This document shows, piece by piece, positions 34,572-44,330 of a stretch of DNA of 64,000 nt. The DNA is taken from assembly GCF_012223425.1 (NCBI RefSeq), contig NZ_CP038799.1, forward strand, positions 5,130,249-5,194,248, written 5' to 3'. Position 1 is the stretch's first letter. Every line of letters starts with the position of its first letter. The stretch comes from Mycolicibacterium frederiksbergense (GTDB lineage Bacteria > Actinomycetota > Actinomycetes > Mycobacteriales > Mycobacteriaceae). The notes under the pieces were generated by a model. It was not told the DNA's origin, ran no database searches, and saw only the letters and a list, made by a program, of their open reading frames with translations. Both the position numbers and the translations under genes were made by a program.

Positions 34572-36122
34572 GTGACCGAATTCCTCAACACCCTCAACGG
34601 GTACATCTGGAGCAACGGGCTGGTTTATCTGTGCCTGGCCGCCGGCGTGTACTTCTCCATCCGCTCCCGGTTCGTCCAGGTGCGTCAGTTCAAAGAGATG
34701 ATCCGGCTGATGCTCAAGGGCGAGAAATCGCCCTCCGGTGTCTCCTCCTTCCAGGCGCTGACGATGTCGCTGGCCGGCCGGGTGGGCACCGGCAACATCG
34801 CCGGTGTCGCCACCGCGATCGCGTTCGGCGGCCCGGGTGCGCTGTTCTGGATGTGGGCGGTGGCATTCCTCGGTGCCTCGACGAGCTTCGTCGAGTGCAC
34901 CCTCGGACAGATCTACAAGACCCGCGACACGCTCACCGGTGAATACCGTGGCGGACCGGCCTACTACCTGAGCAGGGCGATGGCGCACACCAAGGCCGCC
35001 CCACTGTTCAAGGTGTACGGCCTGGTCTTCGCCGCGGTCACGGTGCTGGCCTGCGGTGTGCTGCTGCCCAGTGTGCAGTCGAATTCGATGGCCTCGGCGA
35101 TGAACCAGTCCTGGGGCGTGTCCAAGTGGGTCGTCGCGGTGTGCACCGTGATCCTGCTGGCATTCGTGATCATCGGCGGCGTCAAGCGTATCGCGGCGTT
35201 CGCCTCGATCGTGGTGCCCTTCATGGCGGTGGTCTACATCGTGCTTGCGATGATCATCGTGTTCGCCAATGCCGATGCGCTGCCCGGAATGCTCAAGCTG
35301 ATCTTCGAGAGCGCCTTCGGCCTCGACGCCGGATTCGGTGCCATCGTCGGCGCCGCAGTGATGTGGGGCGTCAAACGCGGCATCTACTCCAACGAGGCCG
35401 GCCAGGGCACCGGCCCGCATGCCGCCGCGGCCGCCGAGGTGTCCCACCCCGCCAAGCAGGGACTGGTACAGGCCTTCGCCGTCTACGTCGACACCCTGTT
35501 CATCTGTTCGGCGACCGGCTTCCTGATCCTGTCGACCGGCGCGTACCGGGTGTACGAGGGTGAAAGCGACACCGGAGCCGTACTCGCCGAGGGCGGCGCG
35601 CTGGGCGCCGACGCCGAGGTGGGGCCGTCCTTCGTGCAGACCGGTTTCGACACCCTGTGGCAGGGCGGCGGGTCGAGCTTCGTCGCGGTGTCGCTGGCGT
35701 TCTTCTGCCTGACCACCATCATCGCCTACTACTACATGGCCGAGACCAACCTGCGTTTCCTGCTGGGCAAGGCCGCAACGATCAAGGTTCCGGTGATCCG
35801 CGGGACCGTCGGTGGCGATGCCACGTTGGTGTTGCAGGCGGTGATCCTCGGATCGGTCGTCTCCGGTGCCGTGTCGACGGCGACTGAGGCCTGGACACTC
35901 GGCGATATCGGCGTCGGCCTCATGGCCTGGCTCAACATCATCGGGATCCTGATCCTGCAGCAACCCGCCTACAAGGCGCTGCGCGACTACGAACGACAGA
36001 AGAAGGAGGGCCTCGACCCGATCTTCGACCCGACGGCGCTGGGCATCGTGGGCGCCACGTTCTGGGAGACCCGGGACCCGTTGACCGGCAAGGAGCGGGT
36101 GCCCGAAACGTCGCGTTCCTAG
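34572..36122 (+). CDS. Sodium:alanine/glycine symporter (AGCS family)
   Basis: This 516-residue integral membrane protein has the AGCS hallmarks: SGVSSFQALTMSLAGRVGTGNIAGVATAIAFGGPGA in the first third (split signature), GQIYKTRD, YRGGPAYYL, RGIYSNEAGQGTGPHAAAAA and DTLFICSATGFLIL. It imports alanine or glycine with sodium. The GTG at 34572 gives MTEFLNTLNGYIWSNG, the normal family start. The following lipoprotein gene begins 10 bp after the stop, so they may be co-transcribed. Confidence 0.93.
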   Translation: MTEFLNTLNGYIWSNGLVYLCLAAGVYFSIRSRFVQVRQFKEMIRLMLKGEKSPSGVSSFQALTMSLAGRVGTGNIAGVATAIAFGGPGALFWMWAVAFLGASTSFVECTLGQIYKTRDTLTGEYRGGPAYYLSRAMAHTKAAPLFKVYGLVFAAVTVLACGVLLPSVQSNSMASAMNQSWGVSKWVVAVCTVILLAFVIIGGVKRIAAFASIVVPFMAVVYIVLAMIIVFANADALPGMLKLIFESAFGLDAGFGAIVGAAVMWGVKRGIYSNEAGQGTGPHAAAAAEVSHPAKQGLVQAFAVYVDTLFICSATGFLILSTGAYRVYEGESDTGAVLAEGGALGADAEVGPSFVQTGFDTLWQGGGSSFVAVSLAFFCLTTIIAYYYMAETNLRFLLGKAATIKVPVIRGTVGGDATLVLQAVILGSVVSGAVSTATEAWTLGDIGVGLMAWLNIIGILILQQPAYKALRDYERQKKEGLDPIFDPTALGIVGATFWETRDPLTGKERVPETSRS

Positions 36123-36131
36123 AATCGGGGC

Positions 36132-36770
36132 ATGGCGAAAAGGGCGGTGGCGGTGGTCCTGGTGCTGGCCGTCGCGGGTTGCACCCGTCCGGTCGACGCC
36201 CCGCAGGCCCGACCGGCACCCCCGGTCGGGCCGATCTCGCCGCTGCAGGTCGGCGACCTGCTCAGCCCGGAGATCGTGCACAAGGACGGCAACCTGTTCG
36301 CCACCGTCGAACCGGAACGCTGCGCCGGGGTGGCCCGCGAGGTCGATCCGCCGTTCATCGTCGAGCACGCCCCCGAGGCGCGCGACGGCGGGCACTGGTC
36401 GACCGGTGTCGGCGGGGTCGAGGCCGTGGTCGAGGAGATGGTGGCGGTCATGCCGTCGGACTTCTCGGCGCGGGATGCGCTGACCGCGGCGCGCGGCACC
36501 GTCGACGCGTGCCGCGACACCCCGGTCACCGTGACGACGATGTACGGCCGCACGTACACGTTCAGCGTGGAATCGGCGCCGGATGCGCCCGAGGGTGCGG
36601 TGCTGTGGTCGTTGCGGGCCGCCGAGTGGAACTGCGACAACCTGTTCGTCGCCGCCCACAACGCCGCCATCGAGATGACCAGCTGCGGCGCCGCCGGCGG
36701 CATCGACGTCGCCACCGCCGCCGAGGACGCCCTCACGCGCATCGAGGCGTTGGCCGACAACCGCGCCTAG
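36132..36770 (+). CDS. Lipoprotein with PknH-type extracellular sensor domain
   Basis: The 212-residue protein has a lipobox near the start (VLAVAGC, Cys about residue 17). The rest matches the PknH C-terminal sensor domain (PF14032): LLSPEIV, ATVEPERCAGVAREVD, a GHWSTGVGG motif, VDACRDTPVTV, WNCDNLFVAAHNAAIEMTSC. Cysteine pairs probably form disulfides. In PknH the domain is thought to sense a ligand in the cell wall space. Here it stands alone as a lipoprotein, common in mycobacteria. Its ligand is unknown. Confidence 0.85.
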   Translation: MAKRAVAVVLVLAVAGCTRPVDAPQARPAPPVGPISPLQVGDLLSPEIVHKDGNLFATVEPERCAGVAREVDPPFIVEHAPEARDGGHWSTGVGGVEAVVEEMVAVMPSDFSARDALTAARGTVDACRDTPVTVTTMYGRTYTFSVESAPDAPEGAVLWSLRAAEWNCDNLFVAAHNAAIEMTSCGAAGGIDVATAAEDALTRIEALADNRA

Positions 36771-36833
36771 ACACGGCACAGTCGGGTAGTCCTACTCATC
36801 CCGCCGGTGCCGCGGGTCGGGCACGCTGTACCC

Positions 36834-38162
36834 ATGCCGCTCGTCAGACTGCTTCCCGCACGCGACAGTGTCGCGAACCCCGCGCCCGGCCGCGACCGCG
36901 CCATCGATGTGGCGCGGCTGTCGGCCCTGGTGACCGTCATGTTCGGGCACTGCGCACTGCTGCTGGCCACCGTCAACGAGAACGGCCTGCGCATCGGGAA
37001 CATCCTCGGGGAACTGCCGCAGCTGTCGCCCATCACCTGGGTGGTGCAGGTCATGCCGCTGTTCTTCTTCGCCGGCGGTGCCGCCGGCGCCTACGGCTGG
37101 CACCCCGACGGGTCGGCGGCCGGCAAGGCCTGGGGCAGCTGGCTGGTCAGCCGGACCCAGCGGTTGTGCCGGCCGGTGTTCTGGTATCTGGCGTTCTGGA
37201 CGGTGGCGCTGCTGGTGGCCCGGCTGACCCTGGGGGCGGAATCCGCCGACCGGCTCGGCCGCGAATGTGTGGCACTGCTCTGGTTCCTCGGCGTCTACCT
37301 GGTGGTCATCGCCTTCGTGCCGGCCCTGACCCGGCTGCGCAGCGCGGGTGCGTTCGCCGCGGTGATCGCGGCGCTGGTGGTGGCGGCCGCGCTGATCGAC
37401 CAGGTGCGCTTCGCGGTCGGCTCCGCCGAGGCCGGGGTGCTGAACTTCGTCATCGTCTGGCTCATTCCGGTCGTCATCGGCGTCGGCTACGCCCGCCGCC
37501 TGATCCGGCCGCGGATGGCGCTGCTCACTGCCGCTGCGGCGCTGGCGACGCAGGTGCTGCTCGTCGTCTACGGGCCCTATGAGGTGGCGCTGGTCACCAA
37601 CGGCAGCACCGAAGGGGTGTCGAATGTGTCCCCGCCGACGGTGCTGCTCGCGGTGCACTGCATCTGGATGACGGGTCTGTTCGTGGCCATCGCCGGGATC
37701 GTCGAGCGGCTCGCCGAACGCCCGCGGGTCTGGTACGTCGTCGCCGTCGGCAACGGGGGAGCGATGACCCTCTACCTCTGGCACATCCCGGCCATCGCGG
37801 TCGCGGCGTTCAGCCTCAACGCATTCGGCCTGGACGCCTGGGATGTGCACGCCCCGAACTTCTGGGCACTGCTCGCCCTGCGCGCGGTGGTGTTCGCCGT
37901 CGTGATGCTCGCGACGTTCCTGCTGCTGTCCCCGCTGGAACACCGCAGGCTGCCGTGGTGGGATGACGCGGTCGGGGCCACCGGTGCCCGCTCGACGGTG
38001 GCCGGGGTGCTGGTGTGCCTGGCCGGGGTGGCGATGCTGCTGGTCGCCAAGAACGGTCTGGCCGGTGCCGACGGCTGGGTGCCGCTGGCCTGCTTCCTGG
38101 TCGCGGTGCTGGCGGCGCGCGCATGCGCGGGCGTCAGGGGACATGTCAGCGGGGTTCGGTAG
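36834..38162 (+). CDS. Acyltransferase family integral membrane protein
   Basis: This 442-residue protein has about ten hydrophobic helices and the acyltransferase-3 opening DRAIDVARLSALVTVMFGH with His in the first helix, then VMPLFFFAGGAAGAYGW and WLVSRTQRLCRPVFWYL. It would transfer acyl groups onto an envelope or small-molecule acceptor across the membrane. ATG 36834 (MPLVRLLP) is preferred; an in-frame start 27 bp upstream exists. It is followed closely by tex. Confidence 0.82.
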   Translation: MPLVRLLPARDSVANPAPGRDRAIDVARLSALVTVMFGHCALLLATVNENGLRIGNILGELPQLSPITWVVQVMPLFFFAGGAAGAYGWHPDGSAAGKAWGSWLVSRTQRLCRPVFWYLAFWTVALLVARLTLGAESADRLGRECVALLWFLGVYLVVIAFVPALTRLRSAGAFAAVIAALVVAAALIDQVRFAVGSAEAGVLNFVIVWLIPVVIGVGYARRLIRPRMALLTAAAALATQVLLVVYGPYEVALVTNGSTEGVSNVSPPTVLLAVHCIWMTGLFVAIAGIVERLAERPRVWYVVAVGNGGAMTLYLWHIPAIAVAAFSLNAFGLDAWDVHAPNFWALLALRAVVFAVVMLATFLLLSPLEHRRLPWWDDAVGATGARSTVAGVLVCLAGVAMLLVAKNGLAGADGWVPLACFLVAVLAARACAGVRGHVSGVR

Positions 38163-38171
38163 GGTCTGCGG

Positions 38172-40532
38172 GTGACTTCGAGTGCACCCGTAGGGACCAT
38201 CACATCTGTAAATGCCCGTCTCGCTGCGGAACTGGCCGTGGCCGAGGGGCAGGTGGCCGCCGCTGTGCGACTGCTCGACGAGGGGTCGACGGTGCCGTTC
38301 ATCGCGCGGTACCGCAAGGAGGTGACCGGCAGCCTCGACGACGGGCAGCTGCGCACCCTGGAGGAGCGACTGGCCTACCTGCGCGAGATGGACCAGCGCC
38401 GCGAGGCCGTGCTGGCCTCCATCGAGGAGCAGGGCAAGCTCACCGACGAGTTACGCGCAGCGCTGTGGGCGGCCGACACCAAGGCCCGTATCGAGGACAT
38501 CTACCTGCCCTACAAGCCGAAACGGCGCACCAAGGCGCAGATCGCCCGGGAGGCCGGTCTGGAACCGTTGGCCGACCGGTTGCTGGCCGACCCGACCGTG
38601 GCACCTGAAACCGTCGCCGCGGAATTCCTCGGCGAGGAGGTCGCCGACGCCGCGGCCGCGCTCGACGGGGCACGACACATCCTGATCGAACGGGCCGCCG
38701 AGGACGCCGAACTGGTCGGCGAGGTGCGCACCACATTCTGGAACGACGGCACGCTGCGCACCGCCCCGTGGTCCGAGGAGGCGGCCAAAAGCCCGGCGGG
38801 ACAGAAGTTCCGGGATTACTTCGAGTTCTCCGAGCCGCTGGAGAAGATGCCGTCGCACCGGGTGCTCGCGGTCATGCGCGGTGAGAAGGAGCAGATCCTT
38901 GCGCTGAACTTCGACGGCGGGGATGAGCTGGCCTATCAGGCCCGCATCGCGCGGAGCCTCGGTATCGACATGACCGCCGGGGCGGCCGCCACCACCTGGC
39001 TGGCCACCACGGTGCGGCTGGCCTGGCGCACCAAGCTGATGATCTCGGCCGCCGTCGACGCCCGTATCCGGCTGCGGCAGCGCGCCGAGGCGGACGCGGT
39101 GGCCGTGTTCGCCCGCAACCTGAAAGACCTGCTGCTGGCCGCTCCCGCGGGCACCCGCACCACGCTCGGCCTGGATCCGGGCTTCCGGACCGGCGTCAAG
39201 GTGGCCGTGGTGGACAGCACCGGCAAGGTCGTCGACACCTGCGCGATCTTCCCGCATCAGCCGCAGAAGCAATGGGACACCGCCAAGGCCACGTTGGCCG
39301 CGCTGGTCGCGCGTCACGGTGTCGAGCTCATCGCGGTCGGCAACGGGACGGCGTCACGGGAGACCGACGCGCTGGCCGCCGAACTGATCGCCGAAATCCG
39401 CGCCTCCGGTGCGAACCCGCCGCTGAAAGCGATGGTCAGCGAGGCCGGCGCCTCGGTGTACTCCGCGTCGGCCTATGCCGCGCACGAGCTGCCGCAGCTC
39501 GACGTCACGCTGCGCGGCGCGGTGTCGATCGCGCGCCGGTTGCAGGATCCGCTGGCCGAGCTGGTGAAGATCGAGCCCAAGTCGATCGGCGTGGGCCAGT
39601 ATCAGCACGACGTGACGCCGGGAACCCTGGCGCGCAGCCTGAATGCCGTCGTCGAGGATGCCGTGAACGCCGTGGGTGTCGATCTCAACACCGCGTCGGT
39701 GCCGCTGCTGTCCCGGGTGTCGGGGGTGACGGATTCGCTGGCCGAGGCCATCGTCGCGCACCGGGAGAACACCGGGCCGTTCCGCAACCGCACCGCGCTG
39801 CTGAAGGTTCCCCGCCTGGGCCCCAAGGCCTTTGAACAGTGCGCCGGATTCCTGCGGATCCGCGAGGGTGACGACCCACTGGATGCCTCCGGTGTGCATC
39901 CCGAGGCGTATCCGGTGGTCCGGCGGATCCTGGACCGCGCGAATGTCACGCTGGCCGAACTCATCGGCAACGAGCGCACGCTGCGCGCGATCAAGCCCGT
40001 CGACGTCGCCGATGACCGGTTCGGTGTCCCCACCGTCACCGATATCCTCGCCGAACTGGAGAAGCCGGGACGCGACCCGCGGCCGGCGTTCTCCACCGCG
40101 ACCTTCGCCGCCGGGGTGGAGAAGGTCGGCGACCTGAAGGTGGGCATGGTGCTGGAGGGTGTGGTCACCAACGTGGCGGCCTTCGGCGCCTTCGTCGATG
40201 TCGGTGTGCACCAGGACGGTCTGGTGCACGTGTCGGCCATGTCGGATCGCTTCGTCTCCGACCCACACGAGGTGGTGAAATCCGGTCAGGTGGTCAAGGT
40301 GAAGGTGCTCGAGGTCGACGTGGACCGCCAGCGGATCGGATTGTCGTTGCGGCTCAACGACGCTCCCGGTGCCGGCAAGCCGAAGCAGTCCGGAAAGCCT
40401 GCGCCCGACCAGAACCGCGGCGGCAATCAGCAGCGCAATCAGAACCGGGCCAAGACCTCCGGTCGCCGGGAAACCGCGGCGCCCACGGGATCGATGGCGG
40501 ACGCGCTGCGCAATGCCGGTTTCGGGCGCTGA
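38172..40532 (+). CDS. tex: Tex-family RNA-binding transcription accessory protein
   Basis: The 786-residue protein has the full Tex layout. The N-terminal helical domain carries EGSTVPFIARYRKEVTGSLD and LPYKPKRRTKAQIARE. A YqgF/RNase H-like domain holds TLGLDPGFRTGVKVAVVD and AVGNGTASRETD. A helix-hairpin-helix region carries RVSGVTDSLAEAIVAHREN. The S1 domain (about 650-720) reads MVLEGVVTNVAAFGAFVDVG with HQDGLVHVSAMSD. A basic, Gln/Asn-rich tail ends the protein. Tex associates with RNA and RNA polymerase and is linked to transcription fidelity. The GTG at 38172 fits the family start. Confidence 0.95.
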   Translation: MTSSAPVGTITSVNARLAAELAVAEGQVAAAVRLLDEGSTVPFIARYRKEVTGSLDDGQLRTLEERLAYLREMDQRREAVLASIEEQGKLTDELRAALWAADTKARIEDIYLPYKPKRRTKAQIAREAGLEPLADRLLADPTVAPETVAAEFLGEEVADAAAALDGARHILIERAAEDAELVGEVRTTFWNDGTLRTAPWSEEAAKSPAGQKFRDYFEFSEPLEKMPSHRVLAVMRGEKEQILALNFDGGDELAYQARIARSLGIDMTAGAAATTWLATTVRLAWRTKLMISAAVDARIRLRQRAEADAVAVFARNLKDLLLAAPAGTRTTLGLDPGFRTGVKVAVVDSTGKVVDTCAIFPHQPQKQWDTAKATLAALVARHGVELIAVGNGTASRETDALAAELIAEIRASGANPPLKAMVSEAGASVYSASAYAAHELPQLDVTLRGAVSIARRLQDPLAELVKIEPKSIGVGQYQHDVTPGTLARSLNAVVEDAVNAVGVDLNTASVPLLSRVSGVTDSLAEAIVAHRENTGPFRNRTALLKVPRLGPKAFEQCAGFLRIREGDDPLDASGVHPEAYPVVRRILDRANVTLAELIGNERTLRAIKPVDVADDRFGVPTVTDILAELEKPGRDPRPAFSTATFAAGVEKVGDLKVGMVLEGVVTNVAAFGAFVDVGVHQDGLVHVSAMSDRFVSDPHEVVKSGQVVKVKVLEVDVDRQRIGLSLRLNDAPGAGKPKQSGKPAPDQNRGGNQQRNQNRAKTSGRRETAAPTGSMADALRNAGFGR

Positions 40533-40553
40533 GACCGGAGCTACCCTGAGGTA

Positions 40554-40820
40554 GTGACTGACCGGATACCCGGTGGGGTGGTGCACACGATGCCCGCCGA
40601 TCTGCGCACCGCGCTGCTCGCCAACGACACCGCGCTGACGGCGTGGAAGGACATCACGCCGCTGGCGCGCAACGAGTTCATCTGCTGGGTCGAGGACGCC
40701 AAGCAGGAAAAGACGAGGGAGCGCCGCATCCGCCGGACCACCGAAGAGCTTGAGGAGGGCCAGCGCAGGCCCTGCTGTTGGCCCGGATGCAAGCACCGGG
40801 AGCGCACCGGCAGGGCTTAG
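40554..40820 (+). CDS. Short YdeI/OmpD-associated-like protein
   Basis: The 88-residue protein is rich in charged residues. LRTALLANDTALTAWKDITPLARNEFICWV resembles the DUF1905/YdeI C-terminal (bacteriocin-protection, OmdA) motif, followed by the basic helix TRERRIRRTTEEL and a Cys pair CCWPGC. The GTG at 40554 is 19 bp after tex. It overlaps the end of the convergent mce gene by 4 bp. Function unknown. Confidence 0.65.
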   Translation: MTDRIPGGVVHTMPADLRTALLANDTALTAWKDITPLARNEFICWVEDAKQEKTRERRIRRTTEELEEGQRRPCCWPGCKHRERTGRA

Positions 40821-42065
40821 GGATTGATGGTGTCCTCGCCGACCTGACGTCCCCACACGTACTCCGCCGTCAGCGGCCGGCCGATCTCGAAGTGGTTGTA
40901 CGGTGCGATGCTGGCTCCGGTGTCCATCACCAGATAGGGCATCGGGAACAGTTCCCGGGTGATCGGCTGCCAGCATCCGGGCCGCCCGCCGGGGGCCGCG
41001 GGCATTGACCCGCGGAAGATTGTCGGGGAACACATAGCGATTGCCCGCGCCCACCAACTCATTCCGCAGCCGCAGCGAGTAACCGTTGCCGCCGAGCATT
41101 TCGGCGAATCGGGGCGCGACATCGCTGTAGTTACGCAGCGTGCACAGCAGTTGTGGACTGTAGTAGTCCAGCAACGCGCCCGTCGGCAGCAGATCCTGGG
41201 CGCCGCGCACAAGGTACGGGCCGCCACGCTCCAACACGTCGGCGGCGGTGTCGGCGAAACCCACCGCCGACATCAGCGCCTGATCGACCGTGCGCCGTTC
41301 GGCGTTGAGCGTGCGCGCGGTGTCCGTGGCGTGGTCGAGCCCGTCGAGAAGCTCGCCGGCGGAGTCGGCATAGATCGTCGCGAGATCGGCCAAACCCGCT
41401 GTGTCCCGCCGAATCTGCGGCATCCGGGGGTTGAGCTCGCCCAGGATGTCGTGCCCGTCGACGACGGCACGACCGAAACTGTCTCCCAACCCGTTGAGTG
41501 CCTGGGCCGCCGCCGTCAGCGTCTGATTGAGTTTCACCGGGTCCACCTGCTCGGCGATTCCCATGATGGTCTCGAACACGGTGTTGAACTCGGTGGTGGT
41601 CGCCGACGCCTCGATCACCGCGTCCGGCCGCAGCCTGTCCGTCGCCGGATTCGCCGGGGACAGAAACGATATGTACTTGTTGCCGAACACCGTTGTCGCC
41701 CGCAGTTGCGCATCCACGTTGGCCGGAATGAGCGGCAGATACTGCGGTTTGACGTCCAGAACCAATCTGGCCCGGGCTCCTCGGCCATCGGTCACCACAC
41801 CGGCCGACTTCAGCCGTCCGATCGGGACACCGTTGAACGTCACCTTCGAACCCGGATCCATGGACAGCCCGGCCCGCTCGGCCATCACCACCACCGTGAC
41901 ACCGGAGTCGAAGTACCCGCGGAACAGCGCCCACGTCATCCCGAACACCAGCGCGACGATCAGCAGCAGCACCGTGCCCGCCATGCGGTACGGCGGCTCC
42001 TTCGGGTCGTTCAGTGGGCCCTCGTCCGCCGCATCGACCTGGTCGGCCTCCGGCACCGTGATCAT
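40817..42065 (-). pseudogene. Orphan MceA-like gene with a frameshift near the 3' end
   Basis: From ATG 42065 the frame encodes an MCE protein: N-terminal membrane helix (about 28-48, MAGTVLLLIVALVFGMTWAL), MlaD-like domain with ERAGLSMDPGSKVTFNGVPIG and TTVFGNKYISFLSP, and the Mce4_CUP1 helical region. After LPRVNARGP the family sequence leaves the frame and continues one frame over (GGRPGCWQPITRELFPMP) to the MceA-typical end VWGRQVGEDTINP. One extra base in the run of five G at 40991-40995 (plus strand) explains it. Mce proteins normally occur in operons with yrbE and mceB-F, none of which is here. A sequencing error in the homopolymer is quite possible. Confidence 0.82.
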
Positions 42066-42161
42066 TGGCCAAGTGCACCACAGCGCAAGGCTTTTGGCGT
42101 TCTCGCCGCATTGTGACGCTGATGGTGTGCGCCGGTGATTGTGACGGCGATAACAGCGCCG

Positions 42162-43319
42162 CTAGAGTCCCATGTCCTTGGCGATGATCATCTTCATCAC
42201 CTCACTGGTGCCGCCATAGATCCGGCTGACCCGGTTGTCGGCGTAGAGCCGGGCGATCGGGTACTCGTTGATATAGCCGTAGCCACCGTGCAGCTGCAGG
42301 CAGCGGTCGATGACCTTGGCGGCGATATCGGTGCAGAACAGCTTCGCGGCGGCCGCATCGGCGGCCGTCAGCTCGTCGCGGTCGTGGGCCTCCATCGCGC
42401 GGTCGACGACGGCCTCGGCGGCATCGACGTCGGCCTTACAGGCTGCCAGCTCGAATTTGGTGTTCTGGAACGCCGCGACCGGCTTACCGAACACCGTGCG
42501 GTCCTTGGTGTACTGCGCGGCGAAGGCGACAGCGGCCTTGGCCTGGGCGTAGGAGCCGACCGCGATGGCAAGCCGCTCGCGGGGCAGGTTCTGGCCCAGA
42601 TAGGAGAAGCCCATGTGCAATTCACCCAGGACGTCCTCGACGGGCACCTTGACATCGACGAAGTTGAGCTCGGCGGTATCGGATGTGCGCAGGCCCAGCT
42701 TGTCGAGCTTGCGCCCCACTTCGTAGCCGGCGGACTTGGTGTCGACCACCAGCAGTGAGATGCCGTAGCGGCGGTCGTCCTCGCGCGGGGCGGCGGTCCG
42801 GGCGCAGACGATGACGCGGTCGGCGTGCACGCCGCCGGTGATGAAGGTCTTGGAGCCGTTCAGCACGTAGTGCGTACCGTCGCCGGAAGGCTTTGCGGTG
42901 GTGCGCATTCCGGCCAGGTCGGAACCGGTTCCGGGCTCGGTCATGGCGATGGCGAACATGATCTCGCCGGACATCATGCCCGGATACCAGCGCTGCTTCT
43001 GCTCCTCGGTGGCCAGCGCCTTGAGATAGGGCAGGCACAATCCGATGTGCACGCTGGAACCGCCGAAGGACACCGCCGCCCGGGACAGTTCCTCGGTGAC
43101 GATGGCCTGGAACTTGTAGGAATCGATACCGGAGCCACCGTACTCGGTGGGGATCTCGATACCGAAGATGCCCAATTCGCCCAGCTTGTAATAGAAGTCG
43201 CGGGGCGCGATACCGGCCTCGAACCACTCGTCGTACACCGGGACGACCTCGGCGGCGATGAAGTCGCGGATCATCGCCCGGAAGTCTTCGTGCTCCTGGT
43301 TGTAGACGGTCCTCTGCAT
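42162..43319 (-). CDS. Acyl-CoA dehydrogenase
   Basis: The 385-residue FAD flavoprotein has all family marks: FAIAMTEPGTGSDLAGM, YVLNGSKTFITGG, DRTVFGKPVAAFQ, QLHGGYGYINEYPIARLYAD and RIYGGTSEVMKMIIAKD with the catalytic Glu region. It oxidises acyl-CoA to enoyl-CoA, chain length unknown. The start MQRTVYNQEHEDF (43319) has AAGGAGAGG before it; upstream in-frame codons exist but would cover the operator. It is divergent from a TetR gene with an inverted repeat between them, so it is likely controlled by that regulator. Confidence 0.92.
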   Translation of the reverse strand: MQRTVYNQEHEDFRAMIRDFIAAEVVPVYDEWFEAGIAPRDFYYKLGELGIFGIEIPTEYGGSGIDSYKFQAIVTEELSRAAVSFGGSSVHIGLCLPYLKALATEEQKQRWYPGMMSGEIMFAIAMTEPGTGSDLAGMRTTAKPSGDGTHYVLNGSKTFITGGVHADRVIVCARTAAPREDDRRYGISLLVVDTKSAGYEVGRKLDKLGLRTSDTAELNFVDVKVPVEDVLGELHMGFSYLGQNLPRERLAIAVGSYAQAKAAVAFAAQYTKDRTVFGKPVAAFQNTKFELAACKADVDAAEAVVDRAMEAHDRDELTAADAAAAKLFCTDIAAKVIDRCLQLHGGYGYINEYPIARLYADNRVSRIYGGTSEVMKMIIAKDMGL

Positions 43320-43343
43320 CGGTACCTCTCCTTGGCGAACAGT

Positions 43344-43372
43344 GTTAGCTATTGAGTTCACTATAAGCTAAC
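43344..43372. promoter_or_regulatory. Operator-like inverted repeat between acyl-CoA dehydrogenase and TetR
   Basis: Arms GTTAGCT (43344-43350) and AGCTAAC (43366-43372) are perfect with a 15-nt AT-rich spacer. The site lies in the 92-bp divergent gap, upstream of both genes, and is the likely TetR binding site. Confidence 0.68.
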
Positions 43373-43411
43373 GTCGTTCACCAAGGCAATCGTGGGGGAG
43401 GTGCGGAACAG

Positions 43412-44068
43412 GTGGGAAGACCACGTCTGCTCAGTCGCGAGCGCATCCGGGACAGCGCACTGATGATCATCGACCGCTCCGGCCTCGGCGAGCTGTCCAT
43501 GCGCAAACTTGCCGCCGAACTCGGGGTGCAGGCCGCCTCGCTGTACAAGCACTACCCGACCAAAGACGACGTCCTCGACGATGTCGCCAGCCTGATCGTC
43601 ACCGCCGTGGACACCTCGGCCTTCGACGCCGACGAGGACTGGGATGTGGCCCTGGCCGGGTGGGCACGTTCCTACCGTGCCGCGCTGGTGTCACATCCCA
43701 ACATGGTGCCGTTTCTGGCCGGTGGCCCCGGCCAGCGCGACGAGAGCCTGCGCATCGCGGATTCGGTCCACGGCGGTCTGGTGCGGGCCGGCTGGCCGCC
43801 CCGCGAGGCGACCCTGATCGGCGCGGCCACCCGGTCGCTGGTGCTCGGGTCGACCGTCGGTTCGTTCTCCCGGGGATTCGTCGACGACGTCCAGGTCTAC
43901 CGCGACCGCTACCCGCACATGGATCAGGCGCACCTGCTGCGCGGTAAGGCCAGCGAAATCGACACGGCGAGCTTCGAGCTTGCGCTCACCGCATTCATCC
44001 AGGGCCTGAAAAGCCAGTTCGCGGCGATCGGGGAACGCAGGCGGCGGCGCCGCCCGGCGACCGTGTGA
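43412..44068 (+). CDS. TetR-family regulator, divergent from acyl-CoA dehydrogenase
   Basis: The 218-residue protein has the DNA-binding domain ALMIIDRSGLGELSMRKLAA with LGVQAASLYKHYPTKDDVL. The ligand domain includes a TetR_C-like central part (SYRAALVSHPNMVPFLAGG) and a basic tail ERRRRRRPAT. GTG 43412 (MGRPRLLSRERI) is the only reasonable start. It probably represses the divergent acyl-CoA dehydrogenase and itself through the repeat at 43344-43372, with an acyl-CoA as a plausible inducer. Confidence 0.88.
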   Translation: MGRPRLLSRERIRDSALMIIDRSGLGELSMRKLAAELGVQAASLYKHYPTKDDVLDDVASLIVTAVDTSAFDADEDWDVALAGWARSYRAALVSHPNMVPFLAGGPGQRDESLRIADSVHGGLVRAGWPPREATLIGAATRSLVLGSTVGSFSRGFVDDVQVYRDRYPHMDQAHLLRGKASEIDTASFELALTAFIQGLKSQFAAIGERRRRRRPATV

Positions 44069-44330
44069 CGGCACGGGGTGCGAACGCCCCGACGGTGTTG
44101 CGATCGAAGTGAACGCTCGGTGAATGTCTGTCGCCGGATCGGGCAACCCGGCCACCCACCGATGAGTCGGTCGAGGACCGCGCTCCAGCTGGTAACACCG
44201 CCGGACGCACGCCCGATAAGCGGTTACACAGCCGTGAAAACGGCCGTTTCGCCGAGATGCCGAACGCGAACGAGCAAACTAGGCTCGTCCGCGACCAGCA
44301 CCAGACCCGGGACAGGAGTCGGAACCGAGG

